DNA from: Microbacterium trichothecenolyticum | GTDB lineage: Bacteria; Actinomycetota; Actinomycetes; Actinomycetales; Microbacteriaceae | Direction of reading: 5' to 3' | Assembly: GCF_000956465.1 (NCBI RefSeq) | Contig: NZ_JYJA01000031.1 | Coordinates: 1-64,000, forward strand | DNA: 64,000 bases | Shown here: positions 11,274 to 19,990 of the stretch, one piece after another | Position numbering within the stretch: position 1 is the first letter of the stretch | How the letters are laid out: every line of letters starts with the position of its first letter | The notes under the pieces: model-generated | Database searches by the model: none | Told to the model about the DNA's origin: nothing | The model's input: only the letters and a program-made list of their open reading frames with translations | Made by a program: the position numbers and the translations under genes

Positions 11274-13447
11274 CGCCCACCGACCAGATCCTCGATGCTG
11301 TCGCGACGGGCTCGCACCACGATCCCCACGCGGTGCTCGGCATCCATCCCGACACGGATGCCGAGGGCACCGCGACCTGGATCGTGCGCGCCCGCCGGCC
11401 ATTGGCCCGCAGCGTCACCGCGGTGTTCGCCGATGGCACTCGGGTGCCGCTCGAGCACGTGCACGCTGGGATCTGGGAGGGCACGCGCGCGGGTTCGCCG
11501 AGCCGGTACGAGCTGCTGACCACCTACCCCGACGGTCCCGACTTCACCGCCGACGACCCGTACCGTCACTCCCCCACGATCGGCGAGCTCGACCTCCACC
11601 TCATCGGCGAGGGACGCCACGAGGAGCTGTGGCGCGTGCTCGGCGCCCACGAGCGCGAGCACGACGGCTCGCTGGGCACCGCCTTCACCGTGTGGGCGCC
11701 CAACGCGCGAGCGGTGCGCGTGGTGGGCGACTTCAACGGCTGGGACGGCCAGGGGCACGCGATGCGCTCGATGGGCGCCAGCGGCGTGTGGGAGCTGTTC
11801 ATCCCCGCCGTCGGCCAGGGCTCTGCCTACAAGTTCGAACTGCGCGCGCGCAACGGCGAATGGGTGCTCAAGGCCGACCCGATGGCCCGGTTCGCCGAGG
11901 TGCCGCCGGCCACCGCATCCGTCGTCGTCCAGTCCTCCTACTCGTGGGGCGACGCCGCCTGGCTGGCCGAGCGCGCCACATCGACCCCGGTGTCGCGGCC
12001 GATGGCGGTGTACGAGCTCCATCTCGGCTCGTGGCGTCAGGGGCTGTCGTACCGCGACGCCGCCGACCAGATCATCGACTACGTGAGCGCGCAGGGCTTC
12101 ACCCATGTCGAGTTCCTTCCGCTCGCCGAGCACCCGTTCGGGGGGTCGTGGGGCTACCAGGTGACCGGGTACTACGCCCCGACCAGTCGGTTCGGGCACC
12201 CGGATGACCTCCGCTATCTCATCGACCGACTGCACCAAGCCGGCATCGGCGTGATCATGGACTGGGTGCCTGGCCACTTCCCGAAGGATTCCTTCGCCCT
12301 GGCCCGCTTCGACGGCGAGCCGCTGTACGAGCACGCCGACCCGCGGCGGGGTGAGCACCGCGACTGGGGTACGTACATCTTCGACTACGGTCGCAACGAG
12401 GTGCGTAACTTCCTGGTCGCGAACGCGCTGTACTGGTTCGAGGAGTTCCACGTCGACGGGCTGCGCGTGGACGCCGTGGCCTCGATGCTGTACCTCGACT
12501 ACTCGCGCGAGGAAGGCGAGTGGGTGCCGAACGTGCACGGCGGCCGTGAGAACCTCGAGGCGATCCGCTTCCTGCAGGAGGTCAACGCCACGGCGTACAA
12601 GCGGTATCCCGGCATCGCGATGATCGCCGAGGAGTCGACGAGCTTCCCCGGGGTCACAGCGCCCACCAGCCGGGCCGGACTCGGTTTCGGGTTCAAATGG
12701 AACATGGGCTGGATGAACGACTCGCTCCAGTACATCAAGCGCGACCCGATCTACCGGTCTCACCACGAAGGCGAGCTGTCGTTCTCGTTCGTGTACGCGT
12801 TCAGCGAGAACTACATGCTCCCCATCAGCCACGACGAGGTCGTGCACGGCAAGGGCAGCCTCTTCTCGCGGATGCCCGGCGACCATTGGCAGAAGCTCGC
12901 GAACATGCGCGCCTTCCTCGCCTACATGTGGGGGCACCCCGGCAAGCAGCTGCTGTTCATGGGACAGGAGTTCGGCCAGCTCTCGGAGTGGTCCGAAGGC
13001 CGGTCGCTCGACTGGTGGCTGCTCGATCAGCCCACGCACGCCCAGCTTCAGCAGTTCGTGGGGGCGCTCAACCGGGTCTACCGCGAGGAGTCCGCGCTCT
13101 GGGCACGCGACAGCGACGGCGCGGCGTTCACCCGGCTGGGCGCCCCGAAGTGGAACCCGAACGTGATCGCTTTCGCCCGCAGAGACTGGCACGGCAACAC
13201 GATCGTCGTCGCGGCGAACTTCTCCGGGAACCCGATCTCCTCGTACGAGCTCGACCTGCCCGAGACCGGGGTGTGGGACGAGATCCTCAACACCGATGCG
13301 CAGCTGTACGGCGGGTCGGGCGTCGGCAACCTCGGCGTGGTCCACGCAGGTGCGGGCGGGCGCGCGTCCCTCGTATTGCCGCCCCTCGCCGTCCTGTGGC
13401 TGCGCCACCGGACGGACGCACACATCCCCTCGCCGACGCAGGGCTGA
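11270..13447 (+). CDS. glgB: 1,4-alpha-glucan branching enzyme GlgB
   Basis: 725 residues. It cuts alpha-1,4 chains and rejoins them as alpha-1,6 branches. Two N-terminal beta-sandwich regions are visible: an N1-like segment at about 1-105 and a CBM48 with VWAPNARAVRVVGDFNGWDG at about 140-160. The GH13 core has nucleophile D401 in LRVDAVAS, acid/base E454 in IAEEST and D522 in ISHDEVVH. The length matches other GlgB proteins. The start ATG overlaps the glgE stop, so coupled translation is likely. A strong hairpin lies just downstream. Confidence 0.96.
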   Translation: MTPTDQILDAVATGSHHDPHAVLGIHPDTDAEGTATWIVRARRPLARSVTAVFADGTRVPLEHVHAGIWEGTRAGSPSRYELLTTYPDGPDFTADDPYRHSPTIGELDLHLIGEGRHEELWRVLGAHEREHDGSLGTAFTVWAPNARAVRVVGDFNGWDGQGHAMRSMGASGVWELFIPAVGQGSAYKFELRARNGEWVLKADPMARFAEVPPATASVVVQSSYSWGDAAWLAERATSTPVSRPMAVYELHLGSWRQGLSYRDAADQIIDYVSAQGFTHVEFLPLAEHPFGGSWGYQVTGYYAPTSRFGHPDDLRYLIDRLHQAGIGVIMDWVPGHFPKDSFALARFDGEPLYEHADPRRGEHRDWGTYIFDYGRNEVRNFLVANALYWFEEFHVDGLRVDAVASMLYLDYSREEGEWVPNVHGGRENLEAIRFLQEVNATAYKRYPGIAMIAEESTSFPGVTAPTSRAGLGFGFKWNMGWMNDSLQYIKRDPIYRSHHEGELSFSFVYAFSENYMLPISHDEVVHGKGSLFSRMPGDHWQKLANMRAFLAYMWGHPGKQLLFMGQEFGQLSEWSEGRSLDWWLLDQPTHAQLQQFVGALNRVYREESALWARDSDGAAFTRLGAPKWNPNVIAFARRDWHGNTIVVAANFSGNPISSYELDLPETGVWDEILNTDAQLYGGSGVGNLGVVHAGAGGRASLVLPPLAVLWLRHRTDAHIPSPTQG

Positions 13448-13459
13448 GAATCCTCGGAC

Positions 13460-13502
13460 GCGGACGACGGCCCCGGATGCAGCATCCGGGGCCCTCGTCC
13501 GC
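13460..13502. terminator. Bidirectional terminator between glgB and thioredoxin-TPR gene
   Basis: An 8-bp outer stem (gcggacga / tcgtccgc) and a 10-bp inner stem (ggccccggat / atccggggcc) are separated by a single mismatch, with a 5-base loop. It sits between convergent genes and could end transcription from both sides. Confidence 0.7.
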
Positions 13503-13535
13503 GAAGCGGATTCCCCCGTCAGGTGCGCGGATCGC

Positions 13536-14480
13536 TCAGAACAGCAGCGACGCGAGGCGGCCGCGTGCGGCGATGACGCGCGGGTCGGCGTCACCGACGA
13601 GCGCGAACAGCTCGAGCAGCCGCTCGCGCACAGGGGTGCGCTCATCAGCCGGAAGCTGGGCGAACAGATCCAGCAGGCGCCCGTAGGCGTCTTCGACGTG
13701 CCCGCCGGCGAGGTCGAGATCGGCGACCGTGAACTGCGCGGCCACGTCCTGAGGAGCGGATGCCGCGGCCGCACGGGCGGCCTGCAGATCGACACCCTGC
13801 ACCCGGTCGAGCAGGCGCACCTGGCCGAGGCCGGCGCGCGCCTCGGCGTCCCGGGGGTTCTCGACGAGTGCCCGCTCGTACGCGGCGATCGCACGGGAGT
13901 AGTCGCCCTCCTCGATGGCCGCGAACGCCTCGGCGTGCAGCGGAGGAAGCGGCGGTTCAGCGGGGGCTTCCTGGGGGGCATCCCCGTCGACGGTCGCGGC
14001 TCCGGTCACGCCGTTCTGGGCGGCGAGCTGAAGGAGCTGAGCGAACACCTCGCGCACCTGCTGCTCGGGCACGGCGCCCGTGAACATCGGCACCGGCTGG
14101 CCGGCGACCAGGGCGACGACCATCGGGATCGACTGCGCGCGGAACGCCTGCGACAGCTGAGGGTTGGCGTCGACATCGACCTTGGCCAGCACGACGCGGC
14201 CGCCGAGCTCGACCACGACCTTCTCGAGGATCGGGCTCAGCTGCTTGCAGGGTCCGCACCACTCGGCCCAGAGGTCGACGACCACGGGGACGGTGCGCGA
14301 CAGCTCGAGCACCTGCGGGAACGTCTCGTCGGTGACGTCCAGCACGAGCGAGGGAACCGCGACGCCGGCGCCGGCGCCGGCCGGAGCCTCCTCACCGGGC
14401 GCGGCGGGCGCCGGACGGTTGCGGAGGGAGGACAGGTCGACGGCGCCGCGCAGCGAGGCGCCCAGAGTGGGATCGGTCAC
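13536..14480 (-). CDS. Thioredoxin-domain protein with TPR tail (CnoX/YbbN-like)
   Basis: 314 residues. A disordered Ala/Pro-rich N-terminus (about 20-45) leads to a thioredoxin fold with the redox motif WCGPC (C75, C78). The C-terminal half (about 170-314) is alpha-helical with TPR-like repeats such as EEGDYSRAIAAYERALVENPRDAEA. This architecture matches CnoX/YbbN, a thioredoxin-like holdase that protects clients from oxidation. Many CnoX proteins lack a CxxC, so the intact CGPC here suggests disulfide reductase activity is retained. The start is GTG and overlaps the stop of the upstream membrane-protein gene by one base, so the two are co-transcribed. Confidence 0.85.
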   Translation of the reverse strand: MTDPTLGASLRGAVDLSSLRNRPAPAAPGEEAPAGAGAGVAVPSLVLDVTDETFPQVLELSRTVPVVVDLWAEWCGPCKQLSPILEKVVVELGGRVVLAKVDVDANPQLSQAFRAQSIPMVVALVAGQPVPMFTGAVPEQQVREVFAQLLQLAAQNGVTGAATVDGDAPQEAPAEPPLPPLHAEAFAAIEEGDYSRAIAAYERALVENPRDAEARAGLGQVRLLDRVQGVDLQAARAAAASAPQDVAAQFTVADLDLAGGHVEDAYGRLLDLFAQLPADERTPVRERLLELFALVGDADPRVIAARGRLASLLF

Positions 14481-16354
14481 TACAGAATCTTCGCATCGAG
14501 GATGTCGGACGAGTAACCGAGGAGTCGGATCTTCTCATTCGACCCGGGACCGGGCACGTAGAAGAACACCTGGTCGCTGAAGGTCGTGGCGAATCCGGTC
14601 TGCGACTGGTCGACACCGGCGAGCGTCTTGACCGTCCGGTTGTCGTTGACCTTGATCACGGCGTCCGCGTTGGTCGGCTTCACGGTGTCGATCTCGTTGA
14701 TGTTCACCGCGACGATCGCACCGCTCTCGACCGTCTGCAGGGCGAACGGCGCCTGCACCCCGGCTGCGGAGCTGAACTCCAGGTTTCCGGTCGACGACGC
14801 GGTCTTGTTGAACTCCTCGAGCCGCCGCTGACGGTCCGCCGCGATGCTGGCTCGGAGCTGATCGCCATCGGCCTCGAAGAGGTCGTAGTACTGGCTCGAC
14901 TCGCCGTTGGTGATGATGTCGGCGTAGGCGGCGGCGATCTCGTCGGGCGGCAGCAGGAGGAACGGTGAGTCCGGCTCGACCTGGGGTGCGCCGATGTAGG
15001 CGGGCGCCAGATCGGGAAGCGATGTCGATGCCTCGAGGCTTCCGACATACGACAGCTTGTAGTCCGCCCACTGATCCTGCTGCGTGAGCACCATGATGCT
15101 CGACGTCTTGGATTCGTCGTCGTCCGCGACGGCGATGACCGAGCGCGGCCAGCCGTCATAGGCCTGCGGCAGGATGATCTCGAGCGGCTTGGCGAGGATC
15201 GGAGCCGGCGCCGGGTAGTCGCCGAGGGCAGCGCGCAGCTTGTAGTTGGTGTCACGCGCCGCGAGTGCCGCTCCCTCGAGGCGCGTGTCGGCGAGGTCGC
15301 CGTCCATCGCCGCGTCGGCGTCGGCAACCGTGGCGGCGATGCGGGTGAGGATGCGCTCGGCCTGGGCCTTCGTGACGGCCGGTGCCTGCTGGCCGTCAGG
15401 GGCGATGACGGTCGCGGTGGGCGACGGAGTGGGCGACGAGCCGAGCTGCGGCCACGCGTCGGCCGAGCAGCCGGAGAACAGCAGCGCCGACACAGCCACC
15501 ACCGGCAGCACCGCGAACGCCCGTCGCCCGCCGCTCGAGACGGCACGGCGCGTCGGCTTCGCGCTGCTGATCACGCCCTTGTCGTCGTGATCGATCGCGA
15601 TGTCGATGGGCTCGGTGACAGGCAGCGGCAGACCCTTGCGTCGCGGCCCGCGCTTGCGGCGCGCGTGACGGATGCCCAGGATGTACAGGAACACGCCGAC
15701 GGCCATCAGGATGCCGCCGCCGACGATGAGCGGCCCCGCCCAGGGCGTCGACGTCTGCAGCGGCCAGGAGACCGTCACCCTGCTCGGCGCGGGAGCGGTT
15801 CCGTCCGCGGCGACGAGCACGCTCATGCTCTCGGGCAGCTGCAGCGGCGCGATCAGGAGGTCGGTCTGCTGGTACTCGTCGAGCCAGAGGTCCGATCCGA
15901 CGGGGCTGCGACCGGCCGTCTCAGCCGTGGCGTCCCCGCTCGTCGTGTCGTCGGCAGCGGCGTCATCTGCTGCGGCATCCTCGGCAGGTGCTTCCGCGGT
16001 GGGATCCACGGTCGCGTCGACCTCGGGCTCGACCACCGCTGTCTCGAGACCGCCCTCGTCGTCGAGCGTGACGTGCGTATACGTCGAGTCGGAGAGCCAT
16101 GCCTCCATGTCCGCTGTGCGGCCGTAGGAGGCGAAGATGTCGCCCTCGGCCTGGGCGCGCAGGGTCTGCGTGCCGGGCATCTGGTTGAGCACGGCGCCGT
16201 CGATGAGGAGATACGGAGTCTTCTCCTCGACCGAGATCGCCGTGGTCTCGGTCTTGGGTCCCTGGAAGATCGTCCGCTGGGCGATGCCCGCACCGATCAT
16301 CACGGTGGCGAGCACGAACGCCGCCACGGCCCACACGAAACGCACGAAGAACAC
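14480..16354 (-). CDS. Large membrane protein with internal lipobox (DUF3068/PorA-like N-terminal part)
   Basis: 624 residues, function not recognised. Segment 1: an N-terminal transmembrane helix at about 5-27, an extracytoplasmic stretch that includes an Ala/Asp-rich linker (about 113-148), and a second helix at about 205-229. This resembles DUF3068 proteins. Segment 2: a basic loop (230-280), a third hydrophobic stretch (279-295) and a lipobox-like LFSGC with C296. Then comes a soluble region of about 320 residues that reads like a lipoprotein. The sequence thus looks like a membrane protein fused to a lipoprotein. It is co-transcribed with the thioredoxin-TPR gene, so a redox or cell-envelope role is possible but unproven. 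Confidence 0.6.
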   Translation of the reverse strand: MFFVRFVWAVAAFVLATVMIGAGIAQRTIFQGPKTETTAISVEEKTPYLLIDGAVLNQMPGTQTLRAQAEGDIFASYGRTADMEAWLSDSTYTHVTLDDEGGLETAVVEPEVDATVDPTAEAPAEDAAADDAAADDTTSGDATAETAGRSPVGSDLWLDEYQQTDLLIAPLQLPESMSVLVAADGTAPAPSRVTVSWPLQTSTPWAGPLIVGGGILMAVGVFLYILGIRHARRKRGPRRKGLPLPVTEPIDIAIDHDDKGVISSAKPTRRAVSSGGRRAFAVLPVVAVSALLFSGCSADAWPQLGSSPTPSPTATVIAPDGQQAPAVTKAQAERILTRIAATVADADAAMDGDLADTRLEGAALAARDTNYKLRAALGDYPAPAPILAKPLEIILPQAYDGWPRSVIAVADDDESKTSSIMVLTQQDQWADYKLSYVGSLEASTSLPDLAPAYIGAPQVEPDSPFLLLPPDEIAAAYADIITNGESSQYYDLFEADGDQLRASIAADRQRRLEEFNKTASSTGNLEFSSAAGVQAPFALQTVESGAIVAVNINEIDTVKPTNADAVIKVNDNRTVKTLAGVDQSQTGFATTFSDQVFFYVPGPGSNEKIRLLGYSSDILDAKIL

Positions 16355-16521
16355 CTTTCCCGGGGCGCGCGGACACGGCGCAACCCTTCGATTCGACAGT
16401 TCAGACTAGCGAACACGACCTGTGAGGCGCGTGGGAGGCGGCATTCCCGGGGCTGAACGTCACTGATGCGTATCCTGGGCGGACAGACGAATCGACGCCA
16501 TGTCGATCTGAGGGGGACCCG

Positions 16522-17589
16522 ATGAAGCTGCACAACCCGTTCCGCACGGCGCTGCTCGCGACGTTGGGAGTCGGCCTCGGGCTGCTGCTCATCGGAAGCA
16601 TCCAGAACCTCCAGACGATCCTGCTCTATGTCGGCACGGCACTCTTCCTGTCGCTGGGCCTGGATCCGATCGTGGCCTGGCTCGAACGCCGTAAGCTGCC
16701 GCGCTGGGCCGCCGTGCTCATCACGATCCTCGGCGTCCTCGCCGCGTTCGCGGGCATCATCCTCATGGTGGTCCCGATCATCGTCCAGCAGATCGGTCAG
16801 CTGGTCACGACGATTCAGGATCTGGCCGAGAAGGGCACGTTCGACGACCCCGTCGGCGCAATCCAGGACTGGCTGCACGCGGTCTTCCCTGCTTTGAACG
16901 TCGATGAGGTGTGGGGCTACATCGAGGACTGGTATGCGTCGCTCGATGTGGGCGCGATCGGCTCCGAGGTGGGCGGAAGCATCATCACCATCATGGGAGC
17001 GATCATCGCCGGGTTCGCCGGCGCGTTCATCGTTCTCATCCTCACGATCTACTTCACGGCGTCGACCCCGAGTCTGAAGCGGGCCGTCTACCAGCTCGTC
17101 CCCGCCTCCAAGCGTGCCCGCTTCATGGACCTCGGCGAGCAGATCACCGACTCGGTCGGCTACTACGTCATCGGGCAGTTCTCGCTCGGCCTGATCAACG
17201 GCGTGCTCAGCGCCATCTTCCTCACGATCATCAAGGCGCCCTTTCCTGCCGTTCTCGCAGTCATCGCGTTCTTCTTCTCGCTCATTCCCCTCGTGGGAAC
17301 GCTCACCGGCTCGATCATCATCGTGTTCACGTGCCTGGTGGTGGGCTCCCCCACGACAGCCTTGATCGCCGCGATCTACTACCTGATCTACATGCAGATC
17401 GAGGCGTACGTGATCTCTCCGCGCATCATGGGACGCGCGGTGGCGGTGCCGGGCGCGGTCGTCGTGATCGCCGCCCTCGCCGGCGGATCACTGCTGGGCC
17501 TGCTCGGCGCACTCGTCGCGATCCCCGTGGCCGCCAGCATCCTGATCATCTACCGGCAGGTCGTGATCCCGCGTCAGAACGAGCGCTGA
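16522..17589 (+). CDS. AI-2E-family transporter
   Basis: 355 residues, polytopic membrane protein. Hydrophobic segments appear at about residues 9-27, 30-52 and 60-90, followed by an amphipathic soluble stretch (about 95-155) and then several further helices including the FFFSLIPLVGTLTGS region. This is the usual pattern of the PerM/AI-2E exporter family. Substrates vary between members: autoinducer-2, Na+/H+ exchange or unknown. The ATG has a GAGGGGG ribosome binding site. A TATCCT hexamer at 16471 is a possible -10 box. The gene is divergent from the membrane-protein gene and converges on the hydrolase gene with a 3-base gap. The substrate is unknown. Confidence 0.8.
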   Translation: MKLHNPFRTALLATLGVGLGLLLIGSIQNLQTILLYVGTALFLSLGLDPIVAWLERRKLPRWAAVLITILGVLAAFAGIILMVVPIIVQQIGQLVTTIQDLAEKGTFDDPVGAIQDWLHAVFPALNVDEVWGYIEDWYASLDVGAIGSEVGGSIITIMGAIIAGFAGAFIVLILTIYFTASTPSLKRAVYQLVPASKRARFMDLGEQITDSVGYYVIGQFSLGLINGVLSAIFLTIIKAPFPAVLAVIAFFFSLIPLVGTLTGSIIIVFTCLVVGSPTTALIAAIYYLIYMQIEAYVISPRIMGRAVAVPGAVVVIAALAGGSLLGLLGALVAIPVAASILIIYRQVVIPRQNER

Positions 17590-17592
17590 CGC

Positions 17593-18318
17593 TCAGCCGT
17601 CCGCGGCAGGGCCGTGCCATTCGAGCGGCAGCGGCAGGGCGTCGGGGTTGACCGCCGCGACGATCTCGGTGAGCACGCGGCGGGTCTGGTTCTCCCCCAC
17701 CCACAGGTGCTTGCCGCCCTCGACCGGGATCAGCACGGCCTCCGGGACGCTCGCGAAGCGCTGGGTCGCGGCATCCGGTCGAAGGTAGTCGTCGAACTCG
17801 GGGACGAGCACGATCAGGCGGCGCTCGTCGCCCGCCCACGCCGCGACCTCTTCATCGGTCGCACGGTGCAACGGCGGCGACAGCAGCACGGCGCCTTCCA
17901 CGGCGTGGTCGCGACCGTACTTGAGGGCGAGCTCGGTGCCGAAGGACCAGCCCACGAGCCACGGTCGAGGGAGGCCGCGCTCGCGCACGAAGTCCATCGC
18001 CGCGGCGACGTCGAACGCCTCCGCCCGACCGCCGTCGAACGAGCCGTCACTGGTGCCCCGCGGCGAGGTCGTGCCGCGGGTGTTGAACCTCAGGACCGCA
18101 AGATCGGCGAGGGCGGGCAGGCGCCCGGCGGCCTTGCGCAGGATGTGCGAGTCCATGAAGCCGCCGGCCGTCGGAAGCGGATGCAGTGTCACGAGCGTCG
18201 CGACTGGGTCTCGGGTCTCGGGGAGGGCCAGTTCACCGACGAGGGTCAGCCCGTCGAGCGTCTCGAGCTCGATGTCCTCGCGGCGCGCCGGCAGCAGCAT
18301 CGGTCCGCGGATCTCCAT
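17593..18318 (-). CDS. Alpha/beta hydrolase
   Basis: 241 residues, cytoplasmic, no signal peptide. The nucleophile elbow is in LVGWSFGTELAL (GxSxG). A late acid is likely in the VPEFDDYLRP region, and a histidine in EGGKHLWVGE completes a plausible catalytic triad. The N-terminal TLVTLHPLPTAGGFMDSHIL resembles small dienelactone-hydrolase-like or KANL3-like enzymes. The upstream gene on the same strand encodes a small zinc-finger-like protein only one base away, then a lytic transglycosylase, so the three may form a transcription unit. The substrate is not deducible. Confidence 0.8.
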   Translation of the reverse strand: MEIRGPMLLPARREDIELETLDGLTLVGELALPETRDPVATLVTLHPLPTAGGFMDSHILRKAAGRLPALADLAVLRFNTRGTTSPRGTSDGSFDGGRAEAFDVAAAMDFVRERGLPRPWLVGWSFGTELALKYGRDHAVEGAVLLSPPLHRATDEEVAAWAGDERRLIVLVPEFDDYLRPDAATQRFASVPEAVLIPVEGGKHLWVGENQTRRVLTEIVAAVNPDALPLPLEWHGPAADG

Positions 18319-18319
18319 G

Positions 18320-18604
18320 TCAGGCCACCTTCCAGCAGTGCTGATGCCAGTGCCGCCGCGCGGCGAGGTCAGCGGCGTCGCCCATCACGCCATCTGCGCG
18401 CCACGCCACCAGGTGCGCGACGCCCACGTCGATCTGACGACCGCACCCGGGGCACGTGTAAGGCTTCTGCGCCTGCGCAGGAGAGACCGGCTGCACCGTC
18501 CACTCGACACCACGGCGCATCTCGGTGCGCTTCCAGCCTGCGAGCAGGCGCTCGAACGAGTCGTCGCCGCTCGAATCGTGTCGGCGGCGGTTTGAGCGCG
18601 GCAC
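18320..18604 (-). CDS. Small zinc-finger-like protein
   Basis: 94 residues, not recognised with certainty. It has a basic N-terminus, then CPGCGRQIDVGVAHLV and a C-terminal HWHQHCW. The C-x2-C pair plus clustered histidines and a cysteine suggest a compact metal-binding fold. Similar actinobacterial proteins are often labelled ATP/GTP-binding, but no nucleotide motif is visible here. It sits one base from the hydrolase gene and 3 bases from the transglycosylase gene, so it is almost certainly co-transcribed with both. Confidence 0.65.
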   Translation of the reverse strand: MPRSNRRRHDSSGDDSFERLLAGWKRTEMRRGVEWTVQPVSPAQAQKPYTCPGCGRQIDVGVAHLVAWRADGVMGDAADLAARRHWHQHCWKVA

Positions 18605-18607
18605 GGC

Positions 18608-19369
18608 TCAGTACCAGCCTGTGCGCTGCGAGTGATCCCACGCGCCGCACGGCGAGCCGTAGCGGCCGCCGATGTAGCCGAGACCCCACGCGATCTGCGT
18701 CGCGGGGTTCGTCTCCCAGTCGGCGCCGGCGCTGGCCATCTTGCTGCCTGGAAGCGCCTGCGGGATGCCGTAAGCGCCGCTGCCGGCGTTGTACGCGTTC
18801 ACGCGCCAGCCGGACTCCTTCTTCCAGAGAGCGACGAGGCAGGCGAACTGGTCGTCGCCCCAGCCCCGAGCCAGCACCATGTCGTAGGCGATGGCCTGCG
18901 CGCTGCCCGGATCGGGCGTGACGAACGGTGGACGCCATCCGCCGGATGACGACGACGTGGAGGTCGACGCCTGGACGGTCGGCGTGGGCTTCGGCTTCAC
19001 GTAAACCGTGTAGTTGCCGCGGTCGAGCGCCGCGGGCTCCGCATCGGCCGCAGCCTCGTCGCCGACGCGGGACTGGACGTCATCGAGCCCGCTGGCGTAG
19101 AGCGAGACCTGCGACTCGTCGTCCGCGCTCGCCTGCGCCAGCGCGAGCCCGGTCGGCCCGATGTACGCGACGACGAAACCCAGAACAGCGAAGGCGGCGA
19201 ACGCGCCGACGACACCACGGCGCCGCGACCAGCGCGGAGCGGTCTTGCGGGGCGGCGAAGACGGCGCCGACAGACTGGATCCTGACACCGCGACCGGCCG
19301 CGCAGACCGGGCCGCCACCTCGTGACGTCGGGCGCGTCTGGTCGGGTACAGCTCGTTTCCAGAAGTCAC
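18608..19369 (-). CDS. Lytic transglycosylase-like (SLT) domain protein
   Basis: 253 residues from the GTG start at 19369. A cytoplasmic basic tail (about 1-52) precedes one transmembrane or signal-anchor helix (53-75). A Ser/Thr/Pro linker follows, then a C-terminal goose-lysozyme-like domain. The likely catalytic glutamate is E185 in WKKESGW; AYGIPQALPGSKMA and NPATQIAWGLGYI follow as in other actinobacterial SLT proteins. It should cleave or remodel peptidoglycan outside the cell. The open frame extends 16 codons further upstream without a ribosome binding site. The nearest neighbour upstream is a DivIVA-repeat protein, which would fit a growth or cell-wall role. Confidence 0.8.
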   Translation of the reverse strand: MTSGNELYPTRRARRHEVAARSARPVAVSGSSLSAPSSPPRKTAPRWSRRRGVVGAFAAFAVLGFVVAYIGPTGLALAQASADDESQVSLYASGLDDVQSRVGDEAAADAEPAALDRGNYTVYVKPKPTPTVQASTSTSSSSGGWRPPFVTPDPGSAQAIAYDMVLARGWGDDQFACLVALWKKESGWRVNAYNAGSGAYGIPQALPGSKMASAGADWETNPATQIAWGLGYIGGRYGSPCGAWDHSQRTGWY

Positions 19370-19426
19370 AGTGTCCCGATTCTCGCATACCGGCACGACG
19401 AGGTGCCATCCGCGCACCCGCGCGTC

Positions 19427-19990
19427 TCACTTGACGGCGAGCATCACCTCGACGACGGCATCGAGGACAGCGTCGACCTGGGTCTCACGGTAGCCCCCGC
19501 GCTGCATGCGGAACGCGACCGAGCGCACCTGTTCGACAGTGACGGAGTCCCCCGTTTCGAGGAACCGCGCGAGTTTGTCTGTGACGAGGTCGACCTCCGC
19601 GATGCGGTAGCCGTAGCGCAGCGGCGACACGCGATCGAAGCGGCGCTTGACCGGCCGGGAGAGGCGGTCCAGCACCTCCTGGGCGAGCTCGCGAGTGTGG
19701 CCGACCCACTCCCTGGCGCCCTTGGCCGCGACGGCCGACGAGCGCTCGCGGGCGGCGAAGGCATCCTCGATTCGCCCGAGTGCGGCGTCCACCGATGCGA
19801 TCGCGTAGCCGTGGCGCACCAGTGGGAACGCGACCTGACGGATGTCGGCGGAGGTGAGTGCGTCGGTGCCGCGCTCGAACGACGCGCGTGCCCGGGCGAG
19901 GAACTCGTCGACAGGCTGCTTGTCGTAGCCCTTCTCGCGTCCTCGGGCCTCGGGGAAGGACGTCCGGGCGGTCGTCTCGGATGCCGTCAT
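19427..19990 (-). CDS. DivIVA-domain repeat protein
   Basis: 187 residues made almost entirely of four short repeats, each with a GY-x(4,5)-VD core: KGYDKQPVDEFL, HGYAIASVDAAL, YGYRIAEVDLVTDKL and GGYRETQVDAVLDAV. These match the N-terminal DivI1A module of DivIVA/Wag31, but the long coiled coil that drives polar scaffolding is missing. The start ATG overlaps the cdsA stop (ATGA), so it is translationally coupled to phospholipid synthesis. I infer a membrane-curvature or cell-wall growth role from the module and the neighbourhood (cdsA, SLT transglycosylase), but no direct function is known. Confidence 0.75.
   Translation of the reverse strand: MTASETTARTSFPEARGREKGYDKQPVDEFLARARASFERGTDALTSADIRQVAFPLVRHGYAIASVDAALGRIEDAFAARERSSAVAAKGAREWVGHTRELAQEVLDRLSRPVKRRFDRVSPLRYGYRIAEVDLVTDKLARFLETGDSVTVEQVRSVAFRMQRGGYRETQVDAVLDAVVEVMLAVK

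Noticed and set aside
13460..13502. Hairpin as a small RNA gene
   Set aside because: It lies exactly between two convergent stops, which fits a shared terminator better, and no promoter is visible.
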